Positions 39,601-47,787 of a stretch of DNA of 64,000 nucleotides are shown piece by piece. This DNA is from an uncultured Collinsella sp. (lineage in GTDB: Bacteria; Actinomycetota; Coriobacteriia; Coriobacteriales; Coriobacteriaceae). The position numbers and the translations under genes are program-made. The notes below the pieces were generated by a model, which did no database searches, was not told the origin of the DNA, and saw only the letters and a program-made list of their open reading frames with translations. Location: positions 1-64,000 of the forward strand of contig CABRIC010000005.1 of NCBI GenBank assembly GCA_902470905.1. Reading direction: 5' to 3'. Each line of letters starts with the position of its first letter. Position 1 is the stretch's first letter.

Positions 39601-40305
39601 GTGACTCGAACCATTGACATCCCAACATACCAAACGGCTGTCGTGCGCAACTGCTCCCCTACGCTCGCAGGTATCAAGCCGGCTTCGCTCTTTACCTATC
39701 CCGGCGTTTACGCCAACCAAAACGGAAAACTCGGCGTCGCTCAAATCGAAGAGCGACGCTCTCGCCTGCTCGCCGTCATAGCCCAATGCAACCGCGAGCT
39801 CCAGCCGCTCGGAATCCATATGAGCGTTTTGGTCTGGCGCCCCTGCGGAGCGCTCATCTATGTGTACCGCCCTGCGGACCTCATGCGATACCTCTCCGAC
39901 CCCCGCGCCACGACGGCGCTTGTCGCCGAAGGTTACGATGTCCACAACCTGCCCGCATCCCTGGTGCATCTCGCCGCGCGCATCACGCTGGCAAGCAGCA
40001 ATGCCGCAGAAAGCGCCTATGACGGCAGTGTCTGCGCACTCGCGCGAAATAGGCACTGCGATACGGGGTGCATGTGCGAGTTCCCCCACGAAATTGGCTA
40101 TTTTTTGGGCTATCCCTACGAAGATGTCCATCAGTTTATCGTCCAGCACGGCGAAAACTATAAGGTCTTTGGCGCCTGGAAGGTATACACAAACGTCGAA
40201 CAGGCGCTCACGACCTTCGATTCCTATCGTGCATGCACGCAATACCTTACCTACATCTATCAGCAGGGCTGCAGCTTGGCGCAACTTGCCCAGGCAACCC
40301 GGTAG
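39601..40305 (+). CDS. DUF3793 family protein
   Basis: The 234-residue protein shows the DUF3793 pattern: an early CSPTLAGIKPASLF, NRELQPLGIHMSVLVWRPCGALIYVYRPADLMRYL, a cysteine-rich CDTGCMCEFPHEIGYFLGYPYEDVHQFI and WKVYTNVEQALTTFDSYRACTQYLTYIY at the end. The function is unknown, but the family is commonly found beside flavodoxin and iron-related genes in gut anaerobes, as here. A GTG start at 39601 follows AAAGGGG. The flavodoxin gene follows after 46 nt. Confidence 0.82.
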   Translation: MTRTIDIPTYQTAVVRNCSPTLAGIKPASLFTYPGVYANQNGKLGVAQIEERRSRLLAVIAQCNRELQPLGIHMSVLVWRPCGALIYVYRPADLMRYLSDPRATTALVAEGYDVHNLPASLVHLAARITLASSNAAESAYDGSVCALARNRHCDTGCMCEFPHEIGYFLGYPYEDVHQFIVQHGENYKVFGAWKVYTNVEQALTTFDSYRACTQYLTYIYQQGCSLAQLAQATR

Positions 40306-40351
40306 AACATAGAAGCCGCGGCAAGCTGCCGCACAACTGAAAGGACTCAAC

Positions 40352-40771
40352 ATGAGCAAGATCGCCGTCGTCTACTGGAGCGGCACGGGCAACACCGAGG
40401 CCATGGCAAACCTCGTCGCCGAAGGCGCCACGTCCGCGGGTGCCGAGGCAGAGGTCATCTCCTGCGCCGACTTCTCCGCAGACAAGGCCGAAGGCTATGA
40501 CGCCATCGCCTTCGGCTGCCCCGCCATGGGCTCCGAGGAACTCGAGTACGATGAGTTCCAGCCGATGTGGGACGAGGTCAAGGAGACTCTCGGCGACAAG
40601 AAGGTCGTCCTCTTTGGCTCCTATTCATGGGCCGAGGGCGAGTGGATGGACAACTGGAAGGCCGACGCCGACGATGCCGGCGTCAACGTCGTGGACTCCA
40701 CCATCTGCTACGACGCGCCCGACGACGAGGGCGAGACCGCTTGCAAGGCCCTCGGAGCCGAGCTCGCGTAA
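40352..40771 (+). CDS. Short-chain flavodoxin
   Basis: The 139-residue FMN protein has the phosphate loop YWSGTGNTEAMA at residues 8-19, FGCPAMGSEELEYDEFQPMW around the first FMN-stacking loop and FGSYSWAEGEWMDNW around the second. Flavodoxins carry electrons in the cytoplasm and replace ferredoxin when iron is scarce. GAAAGGAC precedes ATG 40352. It follows a DUF3793 gene, and both probably share the promoter at 39534. A 20-bp-stem terminator follows. Confidence 0.93.
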   Translation: MSKIAVVYWSGTGNTEAMANLVAEGATSAGAEAEVISCADFSADKAEGYDAIAFGCPAMGSEELEYDEFQPMWDEVKETLGDKKVVLFGSYSWAEGEWMDNWKADADDAGVNVVDSTICYDAPDDEGETACKALGAELA

Positions 40772-40821
40772 CGAACCCAGGGCTTCCAAAAGAGCCTGCA
40801 TCAAAGCACATCCCCATCCCT

Positions 40822-40867
40822 ACAAAAGAGCGGGGGCTGGATTCAAGTCCAGCCCCCGCTCTTTTGT
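40822..40867. terminator. Bidirectional terminator between flavodoxin and glnQ-like genes
   Basis: The arms 40822-40841 (ACAAAAGAGCGGGGGCTGGA) and 40848-40867 are perfect reverse complements over 20 bp with a 6-nt loop, with A- and T-runs in the stem ends. Confidence 0.93.
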
Positions 40868-40888
40868 AACGGCAGTTACATCAACCGG

Positions 40889-41641
40889 CTACGAGATATT
40901 GCCCAAGAACGCCTTGGTGCGCTCGCTCTTAGGATGGTCGAAGACCTCGCTCGGCGTACCCTCTTCCACAATGACGCCACCGTCCATAAAGACGACGCGG
41001 TCGGCGACATCGCGGGCAAAGCCCATCTCGTGCGTCACGACGATCATGGTCATACCGTCGTGCGCCAGGTCGCGCATGACGCCCAGGACGTCGCGCACGA
41101 GCTCAGGGTCGAGCGCCGAGGTGGCCTCGTCAAAGAGCATGACGTGCGGGTTCATCGACAGGGCGCGGGCGATGGCAACGCGCTGCTGCTGGCCGCCCGA
41201 AAGCTGACTCGGCATAAAATCGATGCGCTCAGCAAGACCGACCTTGGTCAGCTCCTCGACGGCGATCTTCTCGGCCTCTTCCTTGCTGCGCTTGAGCACC
41301 TTTTGTTGCGCAAGCATGACGTTCTTTTTGACCGACAGGTGCGGGAACAAATTGAACTGCTGGAACACCATACCCAGATGCGTACGCACTTTGTTGAGGT
41401 CGACACCCTTGGCGCACACATCCACGCCCTCAACGATAATCGAGCCACTCGTGGGATGCTCCAGACGATTGATGCAGCGAAGCATCGTCGACTTGCCCGA
41501 GCCCGAGGGGCCCAAGACCACAACGACCTCACCCTTGTGCACATCCAGATCGATATCGCGCAGGACCACGTTGTCGCCAAAGGCCTTCTGGAGGTTCTTG
41601 ATACTGACGACGACCTCGTTCGAGTTATTGGTTTCGCTCAT
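40889..41641 (-). CDS. Polar amino acid ABC transporter ATP-binding protein
   Basis: The 250-residue cytoplasmic ATPase has Walker A GPSGSGKST, MVFQQFNLFPHLSV, signature LSGGQQQRVAIARAL, Walker B VMLFDEATSALDPE and the H-loop VVTHEMGFA, matching the GlnQ/HisP group. It energises the permease encoded immediately upstream (12 nt apart) together with the lipoprotein at 43134. Start ATG 41641 has AGGAGG upstream. Confidence 0.95.
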   Translation of the reverse strand: MSETNNSNEVVVSIKNLQKAFGDNVVLRDIDLDVHKGEVVVVLGPSGSGKSTMLRCINRLEHPTSGSIIVEGVDVCAKGVDLNKVRTHLGMVFQQFNLFPHLSVKKNVMLAQQKVLKRSKEEAEKIAVEELTKVGLAERIDFMPSQLSGGQQQRVAIARALSMNPHVMLFDEATSALDPELVRDVLGVMRDLAHDGMTMIVVTHEMGFARDVADRVVFMDGGVIVEEGTPSEVFDHPKSERTKAFLGNIS

Positions 41642-41653
41642 GATAGGACCTCC

Positions 41654-43015
41654 TTACAGACCGGCGATGTGATCGGCAGGCGTCGCGACAACCTGTCCGG
41701 CGCTCTTGGCGGGACGCTTCTTCTTGGTCTCGGCCGTGCCCAAAAGCCTCGCCTCAAGACCGCTCACCAAGCGAGCGAGCGGCAGGGTGATGACCAGATA
41801 GAACAGGGCGGCAACCACATACGGCGTGATGGAGCCCGTCGTGGCCACGATGGTGCGGGCATTCATGACGATCTCGACCACGCCCACGGCCGCAAGCAGA
41901 GACGTATCCTTGTAAAGCAGGATAAATTCACTGGTCAGCGTAGGCAGGACATTACGGAACGTCTGCGGAATCATGACATAGAGCAGCGTCTGGAACGCGT
42001 TCATGCCCAGCGAACGAGCAGCCTCGTTTTGGCCCTTGGGGATCGATTGAATACCGGCACGGAAGATCTCACACAGGTACGCAGACGAGTTCATGGCCAT
42101 GACGATGACGCCGAGCACGTAGTCATCAACCTTGACGCCGGCAAGCGGCAGACCGAAGAACGCGATATAGATCTGCAGGAACGCCGGCGTACCACGGATG
42201 ATATTCACATAGATGCCGGCAAGGCAACGAAGGATGCGCGACTTGGAAATGCGCATGAGCGATAGAGCGAAACCGAAGGGAATTGCCAGCGGAAACGCCA
42301 CAAGCACGATCGAAAGCGACATGAGGAAGCCCTTGAAGACAATCGGCAGGCTTTGGACCAAAATGACCGGGTTCAAGAACAGGCGCAGGAACATATTGGA
42401 GTTCCAAGCCTCGACCCACGGCTGCTCCTTAAGATCGGCCAAGAAGTTATCGAAGGCCGTCACACCCTTGATCTCCACCGACGGAATCTTGGAGATCTTC
42501 TTGGTCGAGCCATCGGCCAAAGTGTAGGTGCCGCTAAAGGCCTCATCGCCGCCCTCGACGGGGAAGGTCACGCCGTAAACCTCGACACGGAAAAAGCCGC
42601 CGGCAGGCGCCGTCTCGCCAAAATCAATCTTGAGCGTCTGGCCGTCAGCCTTGCACGTGGGCTTCATGGGCGTACGATCCATGAGGTCCTCGCCCGAGAG
42701 CATCGTCAATCGCGTGTCATCGGTACCAAACGTCGTGCCGTCGACAAACGTCAGCGAAAGACCGCTCAGCTCCTCATCGGCATCGGCCTGGACCTCCCAG
42801 GTAATGCGCGTCTCGGTACCGCCGACCACAGCGCTGCCCGAACCGGTGTTGGGTCGGGCGGTAATCTTTGCGGTCTCAAGCGCCTGGGCGGTCGTGGGCG
42901 CATATGCCCCCACACACACCAGCGCGAGCGCCACAGCCATGACGCAGACTAGCTTTTGGAGCAAGGCGGGCAGTGGAAAACGCTGCTCCACGGCCCCTTT
43001 GTTCAGTCGAGACAA
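41654..43015 (-). CDS. Amino acid ABC permease with an N-terminal extracytoplasmic domain
   Basis: The C-terminal 220 residues are a HisM/GlnP-type permease: a first segment LFLNPVILVQSLPIVFKGFLMSLSIV, the EAA-like loop EIFRAGIQSIPKGQNEAARSLGMNAFQTLLYVMIPQTFRNVLPTL and later helices. Unlike ordinary permeases, it begins with a signal-like helix (LQKLVCVMAVALALVCVGAYAPTTAQA) and then about 150 residues rich in beta-strand residues (TAKITARPNTGSGSAVVGGTETRITWEV... FRVEVYGVTFPVEG) that should lie outside the membrane. Total 453 residues. A TTG start at 43015 is chosen because AGGAG lies 5 nt upstream; the frame continues upstream without a better start. Confidence 0.88.
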   Translation of the reverse strand: MSRLNKGAVEQRFPLPALLQKLVCVMAVALALVCVGAYAPTTAQALETAKITARPNTGSGSAVVGGTETRITWEVQADADEELSGLSLTFVDGTTFGTDDTRLTMLSGEDLMDRTPMKPTCKADGQTLKIDFGETAPAGGFFRVEVYGVTFPVEGGDEAFSGTYTLADGSTKKISKIPSVEIKGVTAFDNFLADLKEQPWVEAWNSNMFLRLFLNPVILVQSLPIVFKGFLMSLSIVLVAFPLAIPFGFALSLMRISKSRILRCLAGIYVNIIRGTPAFLQIYIAFFGLPLAGVKVDDYVLGVIVMAMNSSAYLCEIFRAGIQSIPKGQNEAARSLGMNAFQTLLYVMIPQTFRNVLPTLTSEFILLYKDTSLLAAVGVVEIVMNARTIVATTGSITPYVVAALFYLVITLPLARLVSGLEARLLGTAETKKKRPAKSAGQVVATPADHIAGL

Positions 43016-43082
43016 GGTGGCTCCTATCGTAGAAGTTGCCGGCAAAACGAGACGGAAATGCTCTCCGTCAAGAGAAGCGCAA

Positions 43083-43111
43083 AGGCCCTCTCCGCCAAAG
43101 CGGAAAGGGCC
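43083..43111 (-). terminator. Hairpin between the binding-protein and permease genes
   Basis: GGCCCTCTCCGC (43084-43095) pairs with GCGGAAAGGGCC (43100-43111), 11 of 12. On the minus strand only TTTG follows, so it probably reduces or processes the transcript rather than fully ending it, giving more binding protein than permease. Confidence 0.55.
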
Positions 43112-43133
43112 CGCGAGCAATCAAGTAGCTATT

Positions 43134-43994
43134 TTACTTGATGTTGTACTTAGCCATGAGGGCGTCAACGGTACCGTCGTCGGTCAGGTCCTTGATGGCC
43201 TGGTTGATGTCGTCCTTGAGCTTGGTGTTGCCCTGGTTGATGGCGATGGCGTACTCCTCGCCGGTGCTGATCTGCTTAATGGTCTGGCAGGTGTTGAACT
43301 GCTCGGCGGTCAGCTGGCTGGCAACGGAGCGGTTGGTGACTACGGCGTCGCCCTTATCGGACTGCAGGGCGCTGAAGCACTCGGTGGCGTCCTTGTAGGG
43401 GACAATCTTGGCCTTGGGGAAGTTCTCCTGGGCAAAGGACTCGGCGGTCGAGCCAGACTGGACGATGATGGTAGCATCGGCGTTGTTGAGCTTCTCGCTG
43501 TAGTTGTCGGCCGTGATGTCGGTGTTATCGACCTTGGTCACGATAGCCTGATCGTCCATGTAGTAGGAATCGGAGAAAGTGACTTCCTTCTCACGCTCGG
43601 GCGTGTCGGTGATAGCCGCGATGGAGACGTCATACTTGGCGCCCGAAGCGACGCCCGGAACCAGCGTGTCAAAGTCATTGTTGACATACTCGACATCCAG
43701 GCCCAGCTTGTCGCCGATAGCCTTGATGAGTTCAAGGTCAAAGCCCTGATAATCGCCGTTGTCATCCTTGTACTCAAACGGAGCGTACTCGGCAGAGGTG
43801 CCGACGGTCAGCGTACCGTCCTTGACGAGCGCGTACTCCTTGGAGCCGTCGACCTTCTCGACCTTAGCGTCGTCAGAGCTGCTGGAACCGGCATTAGAAC
43901 CAGAGGTGGCGTTGGACGAGCCGCAGCCCGTCAGTGCGAGGGCGAGCGCCATGGCACCCGTGGCGGCAAATGCGCCAAGCTTCTTGAGCTTCAT
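43134..43994 (-). CDS. Amino acid ABC transporter substrate-binding lipoprotein
   Basis: The 286-residue protein has a lipoprotein signal (MKLKKLGAFAATGAMALALALTGCGSS), a Ser/Asp-rich linker, and the family 3 binding domain: LTVGTSAEYAPFEYKDDNGDYQGFDLELIKAIGDKLGL, AKYDVSIAAITDTPEREKEVTFSDSYY, and DDINQAIKDLTDDGTVDALMAKY. It captures an amino acid outside the membrane; which one cannot be told. ATG 43994 follows AAGGAG. It is the first gene of the three-gene transporter operon. Confidence 0.93.
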   Translation of the reverse strand: MKLKKLGAFAATGAMALALALTGCGSSNATSGSNAGSSSSDDAKVEKVDGSKEYALVKDGTLTVGTSAEYAPFEYKDDNGDYQGFDLELIKAIGDKLGLDVEYVNNDFDTLVPGVASGAKYDVSIAAITDTPEREKEVTFSDSYYMDDQAIVTKVDNTDITADNYSEKLNNADATIIVQSGSTAESFAQENFPKAKIVPYKDATECFSALQSDKGDAVVTNRSVASQLTAEQFNTCQTIKQISTGEEYAIAINQGNTKLKDDINQAIKDLTDDGTVDALMAKYNIK

Positions 43995-44051
43995 AATCAG
44001 TCTCCTTCCGGTGACCTCGTTTGATTCAGAGGCCTGCAAAAACTGTTGGCT

Positions 44052-44080
44052 ATTATGCACCTGGAATTACGAATCTGCAA
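44052..44080 (-). promoter_or_regulatory. Promoter of the amino acid ABC operon
   Basis: On the minus strand TTGCAG (44080-44075) and CATAAT (44057-44052) are spaced by 17 nt, about 60 nt upstream of the binding-protein start. Confidence 0.55.
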
Positions 44081-44141
44081 TGAGAAAACTGATTGAAACA
44101 AACCCATAACGTGAATGGAATACTCTACTTTGTGACAGTCA

Positions 44142-45008
44142 TTACTGCTGCAATGACCTTAATAATCTAATTTCAGCTGCATAACCTGCAAGTTCGTTCG
44201 GAGTCTCCAAAATAAACGGCAGCGAACACAAACGGCCATTCGATACAATATTCTGCATAACCTGCATACCGCCACCAAATTCCTCGCTGCCAAGGTATCC
44301 CTTGCCGATGCACTCGTGACGATCTTTATGGGCGCCACAAGGGTTCTTCGAATCGTTGATGTGTACGGCATGCAAGCGATCGATACCCACCACGCGGTCG
44401 AACTCGTCGAGTACGCCGTCCAGATCATGGATGATGTCGTAGCCGGCATCGCTCACATGACAAGTGTCTAGGCAAACGCCCAGCTTGGACGACAGCTCGG
44501 AGCGTTTGCCGGCAACACCCTCAATGATGAGCGCCAGTTCCTCAAAGCTGCGGCCCACCTCGGTACCCTTGCCGGCCATGGTCTCGAGCAGCACTGTCGT
44601 CTGCTGGCCCTCAAACATCACCTGGCACAGGGTGTCGACAATCATCTGAATGCCGGCGTCGGAGCCCTGCCCCACATGCGCACCGGGATGGAAGTTGTAG
44701 TAGTTGCCGGGCAGCGCCTCCATGCGCCGCAGGTCCTCTGCCATGGCCTCCAGGGCAAACTCGCGTGCCCGCTCTTTGGCTGAGCAGGGGTTATAGGTAT
44801 ACGGGGCATGAGCTACGAGCGGGCCAAAGTCGTTTTGTTCCATAAGCTCGCGCAGGGCCGCCACGTCATCCATGTCAAGGTCTTTCGCCTTGCCGCCGCG
44901 CGGGTTGCGCGTAAAGAATGCAAAGGTATTGGCGCCAATGGACAACGCCGTCTCCCCCATTGCCCGATAGCCCTTCGTCGTCGAAAGATGACACCCGATC
45001 GTCAGCAT
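44142..45008 (-). CDS. nfo: Endonuclease IV
   Basis: The 288-residue enzyme cuts DNA at abasic sites. It has the trinuclear zinc-site motifs GCHLSTTKGY, APYTYNPCS, NFHPGAHVG, LLETMAGKGTEVG, VCLDTCHVSDAGYD, HINDSKNPCGAHKDRHECIGKGYLG and the final ILETPNE. All ligand-bearing motifs are present and the length is normal. Start ATG 45008. It lies alone on its strand, downstream of a hairpin repeat at 45026-45106. Confidence 0.95.
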   Translation of the reverse strand: MLTIGCHLSTTKGYRAMGETALSIGANTFAFFTRNPRGGKAKDLDMDDVAALRELMEQNDFGPLVAHAPYTYNPCSAKERAREFALEAMAEDLRRMEALPGNYYNFHPGAHVGQGSDAGIQMIVDTLCQVMFEGQQTTVLLETMAGKGTEVGRSFEELALIIEGVAGKRSELSSKLGVCLDTCHVSDAGYDIIHDLDGVLDEFDRVVGIDRLHAVHINDSKNPCGAHKDRHECIGKGYLGSEEFGGGMQVMQNIVSNGRLCSLPFILETPNELAGYAAEIRLLRSLQQ

Positions 45009-45025
45009 CTCCAGCTCCCCCTCAT

Positions 45026-45106
45026 CAGTTGCGGTGAAATACGGTCTATTGGTGCCCTATTTTGGCGCAAACAGACCGTATTCCACCGCAAGTTATAAAA
45101 GGGACA
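45026..45106. repeat. 81-bp hairpin repeat with variable inner stem (copy 1)
   Basis: Left arm 45031-45047 (GCGGTGAAATACGGTCT) pairs with right arm 45073-45089 (AGACCGTATTCCACCGC), 16 of 17. The loop contains GGTGCCCTATTTTGGCGCAAA and the 3' flank is AAGTTATAAAAGGGACA. The second copy at 46192-46272 shares the outer stem, loop and flank but has a different inner stem. Confidence 0.8.
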
Positions 45107-45159
45107 TCAGGGACAAAGGCCTCCAGGCATTCCAAGCGCTGGTGCCATGCCCCCACGCC

Positions 45160-46179
45160 CTAAAGTTTCAAACGAATCGCATCGATGATGCGTGCGCAGC
45201 GCTGTGTGGCGGCTAGGGACATGATGGGGCTTTCGAGTTTCCCCGTCTGAATGAGCTGCGTCGCATGCGACGCCTCGCCGTAAAAATCATCGACCTCAAA
45301 TGGTGTATCGATTTCGAGTACTCGACCGTCGGAATACTTCACATAGGCGAGCTCGGGGCGATGGAGACGCTCGATTTCCAACGAGCCTCGCTCACAGGCA
45401 ATCGTTAAGCGGCTTTCATATGTTGCTTTGCCGTCGCACACCATATGAATGGGTATACCGCCGACGCTCATACGGATCTCGTCGGCCCAATCGACGCGGC
45501 CGCCCGATACGTCACGCCAGCGAACTTCACGGGATGAAACCTCGCACGCGCCCGCGAGCAAATCCTCAAACCAACCGACCGCATAGCAGCCCATGTCATA
45601 TAGACAGCCGCCCTGCAGCGGATCAAGCAGATAGCCCGAAGGAGGCTCGCCGTAATCGAGCTTTTGCACGCTTTCAATCGAGACGATACGGCCAAGCTCA
45701 CCCGACGCAAGCAAGTCCTTCACGCGAGTGCGCATCGGGCAAAACCGATTCTTCATCGCCTCCATAAACAGCACGCCGCGCTCACGAGAGGTGGAGGCAA
45801 TCGAGAGAGCCTCTTCCTCACTCAAAACGGCCGGCTTTTCGCACAGCACGGCCTTTCCGGCGCGCAGCGCGCGACAGGCCCAACGCGCATGCATGCAATG
45901 CGGAAGAGCCAAGTAGATTGCGTCGACATCGGGGTCGGCAATCAGCGCGTCATAAGCCGCATCGCCGTTATCGTCGACCGAGGCATGGCCATGCGCAGCA
46001 TCGATCGAAAACGCTCGGCAAAATTCCTCGACATGTGCAGGAGTGCGGCCGGCCGCAGCCACCAGCCGTGCCCCGTCGACCTTCTTGAGCGACGAAGCAA
46101 ATCGATGAGAAATGTGCCCAGCGCCCAAAATGCCCCAACGAACCTCACGCAAATCATCACATGAATCTCGATGACCCAC
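45160..46179 (-). CDS. Gfo/Idh/MocA-family oxidoreductase
   Basis: The 339-residue protein has the N-terminal Rossmann motif RWGILGAGHISHRFASSL, DVDAIYLALPHCMHARWACRALRAGKAVLCEKPAVLSEEEA with the conserved EKP lysine, and the C-terminal alpha/beta domain with GGCLYDMGCYAVGWFEDLL. These enzymes oxidise or epimerise sugars and similar diols with NAD(P). A GTG start at 46179 is chosen since AAGGGGG lies 6 nt upstream. It is bracketed by two copies of the 81-bp hairpin repeat. Substrate unknown. Confidence 0.88.
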   Translation of the reverse strand: MGHRDSCDDLREVRWGILGAGHISHRFASSLKKVDGARLVAAAGRTPAHVEEFCRAFSIDAAHGHASVDDNGDAAYDALIADPDVDAIYLALPHCMHARWACRALRAGKAVLCEKPAVLSEEEALSIASTSRERGVLFMEAMKNRFCPMRTRVKDLLASGELGRIVSIESVQKLDYGEPPSGYLLDPLQGGCLYDMGCYAVGWFEDLLAGACEVSSREVRWRDVSGGRVDWADEIRMSVGGIPIHMVCDGKATYESRLTIACERGSLEIERLHRPELAYVKYSDGRVLEIDTPFEVDDFYGEASHATQLIQTGKLESPIMSLAATQRCARIIDAIRLKL

Positions 46180-46191
46180 GACAGCCCCCTT

Positions 46192-46272
46192 CAGTTGCGG
46201 TGGAATAGTTCCTGTTTGGTCCCTATTCTGCCGCAAACAGGAACTATTCCACCACAAGTTATAAAAGGGTCA
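46192..46272. repeat. 81-bp hairpin repeat with variable inner stem (copy 2)
   Basis: Left arm 46197-46217 and right arm 46235-46255 pair at 20 of 21 positions (GCGGTGGAATA then GTTCCTGTTT against AAACAGGAAC then TATTCCACCAC). The loop GGTCCCTATTCTGCCGC and the flank AAGTTATAAAAGGGTCA match copy 1. Its last bases supply the stop codon of the aldo-keto reductase gene. Confidence 0.8.
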
Positions 46273-47478
46273 TGAGGAGCGTGTTTTGCCGAAGACTTTA
46301 AGCATGGCCGTTACGGGGCCCGGCTGGAAGCGTCGGCGCACGTCATCGAGACGCTCGGGGATATCGATATGCTGCGGGCAGTGGCGCGCGCATTTGCCGC
46401 ACTTGACGCAATTGCTCACGAGCTTGGGCTCGCTCGTGCGCACCGCACTCGCCGTAAAGTACTGCGATAGACCCGTAAACCAGCTGTGCGCATAGCTCGC
46501 GTTGTAGGCGGCAAAGCAGCCGGGAATGTTGATACCCTTGGGACATGGCGTACAGTAGCCGCATCCCGTGCAGGGCACACGGTTCGATTTCTCAAACTCC
46601 ATCAGCACGCGCGCAATCGTGTCGAGCTGGTTGGCAGTCATCGAATTCGGCAACGCAAGGTCTGCCAGTGACGAATTCTCGTCCACCTGCGCGGTATCGG
46701 TCATACCCGAAAGCAACATGGTCACCTGGGGATGATTCCACACCCACGAGAGCCCCCAAGCGGCAGGCGCATGCAAATGCCGATCGCATGCACCATCGAG
46801 AACAGCGCGCGCCCGCGGAGGCAATTTGCCTGCCAAGCGTCCGCCCAAAAGCGGCTCCATCACAAACACCGCGAGACCTCGCTCGGCGGCGGCCATGAGC
46901 CCCGCCGTTCCCGCCTGATATCGCTCTCCAGCGTAGTTGTACTGGATCTGGCAAAAGTCCCACTCATACGCATCGAGCATCGTAAGGAAGTCCGCCGCGC
47001 TGCCGTGGTACGAAAAGCCTATCTGACGAATACGCCCTGCAGCCTTTTGCTGCGCGATCCAGTCCTCGATGCCCAGCGCCACCACGCGCTCCCACTGCGC
47101 AGGCGAGGTGATGTTGTGCATAAGGTAATAGTCGATATGGTCGGTCTGCAGGCGGCGCAGCTGCTCGTCGAAAAACCGATCGAAATCCTCCGCGCATTTG
47201 CACGAAGCATGCGGCAGCTTGGTTGCGAGCAAAACCTGGTCGCGCAAGCCCAGGCGTTCAAGCGAAGCGCCCACGCAAGCCTCGTTGCCGGGATAGAGAT
47301 AGGCCGTGTCCAGATAATTAATCCCCTGCTCCACCGCACGGGAGATGATGGCATCGGCCGTCTTCGCATCGGGGTGTCCCGGCGCACCGGGAAACCTCAT
47401 GCAGCCCAGACCCAGAGCGGATATTCGGTTACCACTTTTGGGGTCAACACGGTATTGCACGGCCCCTCCCTTCGCCAT
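46270..47478 (-). CDS. Aldo/keto reductase with C-terminal 4Fe-4S domain
   Basis: Residues 1-290 form the aldo/keto reductase barrel: ISALGLGCMRFPG, INYLDTAYLYPGNEACVG (catalytic Asp, Tyr), LLATKLPH (Lys), DYYLMHNI (His) and IGFSYHGS. The C-terminal 110 residues bind iron-sulfur clusters: CTGCGYCTPCPKGINIPG and CVKCGKCARHCPQHIDIPERL, as in ferredoxin-type AKRs of anaerobes. It probably reduces an aldehyde or ketone with NADPH and exchanges electrons through the clusters. ATG 47478 (MAKGG) has only a weak ribosome binding site. The stop codon lies within a repeat. Confidence 0.9.
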   Translation of the reverse strand: MAKGGAVQYRVDPKSGNRISALGLGCMRFPGAPGHPDAKTADAIISRAVEQGINYLDTAYLYPGNEACVGASLERLGLRDQVLLATKLPHASCKCAEDFDRFFDEQLRRLQTDHIDYYLMHNITSPAQWERVVALGIEDWIAQQKAAGRIRQIGFSYHGSAADFLTMLDAYEWDFCQIQYNYAGERYQAGTAGLMAAAERGLAVFVMEPLLGGRLAGKLPPRARAVLDGACDRHLHAPAAWGLSWVWNHPQVTMLLSGMTDTAQVDENSSLADLALPNSMTANQLDTIARVLMEFEKSNRVPCTGCGYCTPCPKGINIPGCFAAYNASYAHSWFTGLSQYFTASAVRTSEPKLVSNCVKCGKCARHCPQHIDIPERLDDVRRRFQPGPVTAMLKVFGKTRSS

Positions 47479-47787
47479 CAGCGCCCCGGCAAGGCGAAAC
47501 ACAATGGTCACGCAGCCGAAACATCGTGGAATCGCAATCGAGAACGTATCGTAACGCAGCAGAAATCGAGCCGTCACGGCACCGCTTTAACATCAGCAAA
47601 AAGCCCGATGAAAGGAGCCGGGCATGACCACGCGCATGTCTTTGCGGTCTGCCCCGCGGCATAAGCGCACAGCGCAATAGTTTCTTTTTATAACAGCCGC
47701 CCCGCGCACCCACCAATCACCCTGGCAGCATACAATCCATCAGGCGCCCCCTTACGCGGGCGCCTTTTATATGGGGAGATGATTCAC
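47479..47787. other. 309-bp intergenic region with a possible 18-codon frame
   Basis: The gap between the divergent aldo/keto reductase and ketopantoate reductase-like genes contains a small plus-strand frame at 47624-47680, MTTRMSLRSAPRHKRTAQ, with AAAGGAG at a good distance before ATG. It could be a leader peptide or chance. A hairpin AGGCGCCC (47742-47749) with GGGCGCCT (47758-47765) and TTTT follows, just before the ribosome binding site of the downstream gene. Confidence 0.35.
47742..47768 (+). terminator. Hairpin with T-run upstream of the panE-like gene
   Basis: AGGCGCCC (47742-47749) pairs perfectly with GGGCGCCT (47758-47765), followed by TTTT. As no recognised plus-strand gene ends here, it may be a leader attenuator or terminator of the small 47624 frame. 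Confidence 0.55.

Noticed and set aside
43016..43120. Upstream extension of the ABC permease to a TTG at 43120
   Set aside because: It would run through the intergenic hairpin and has no ribosome binding site; TTG 43015 has AGGAG at 5 nt.
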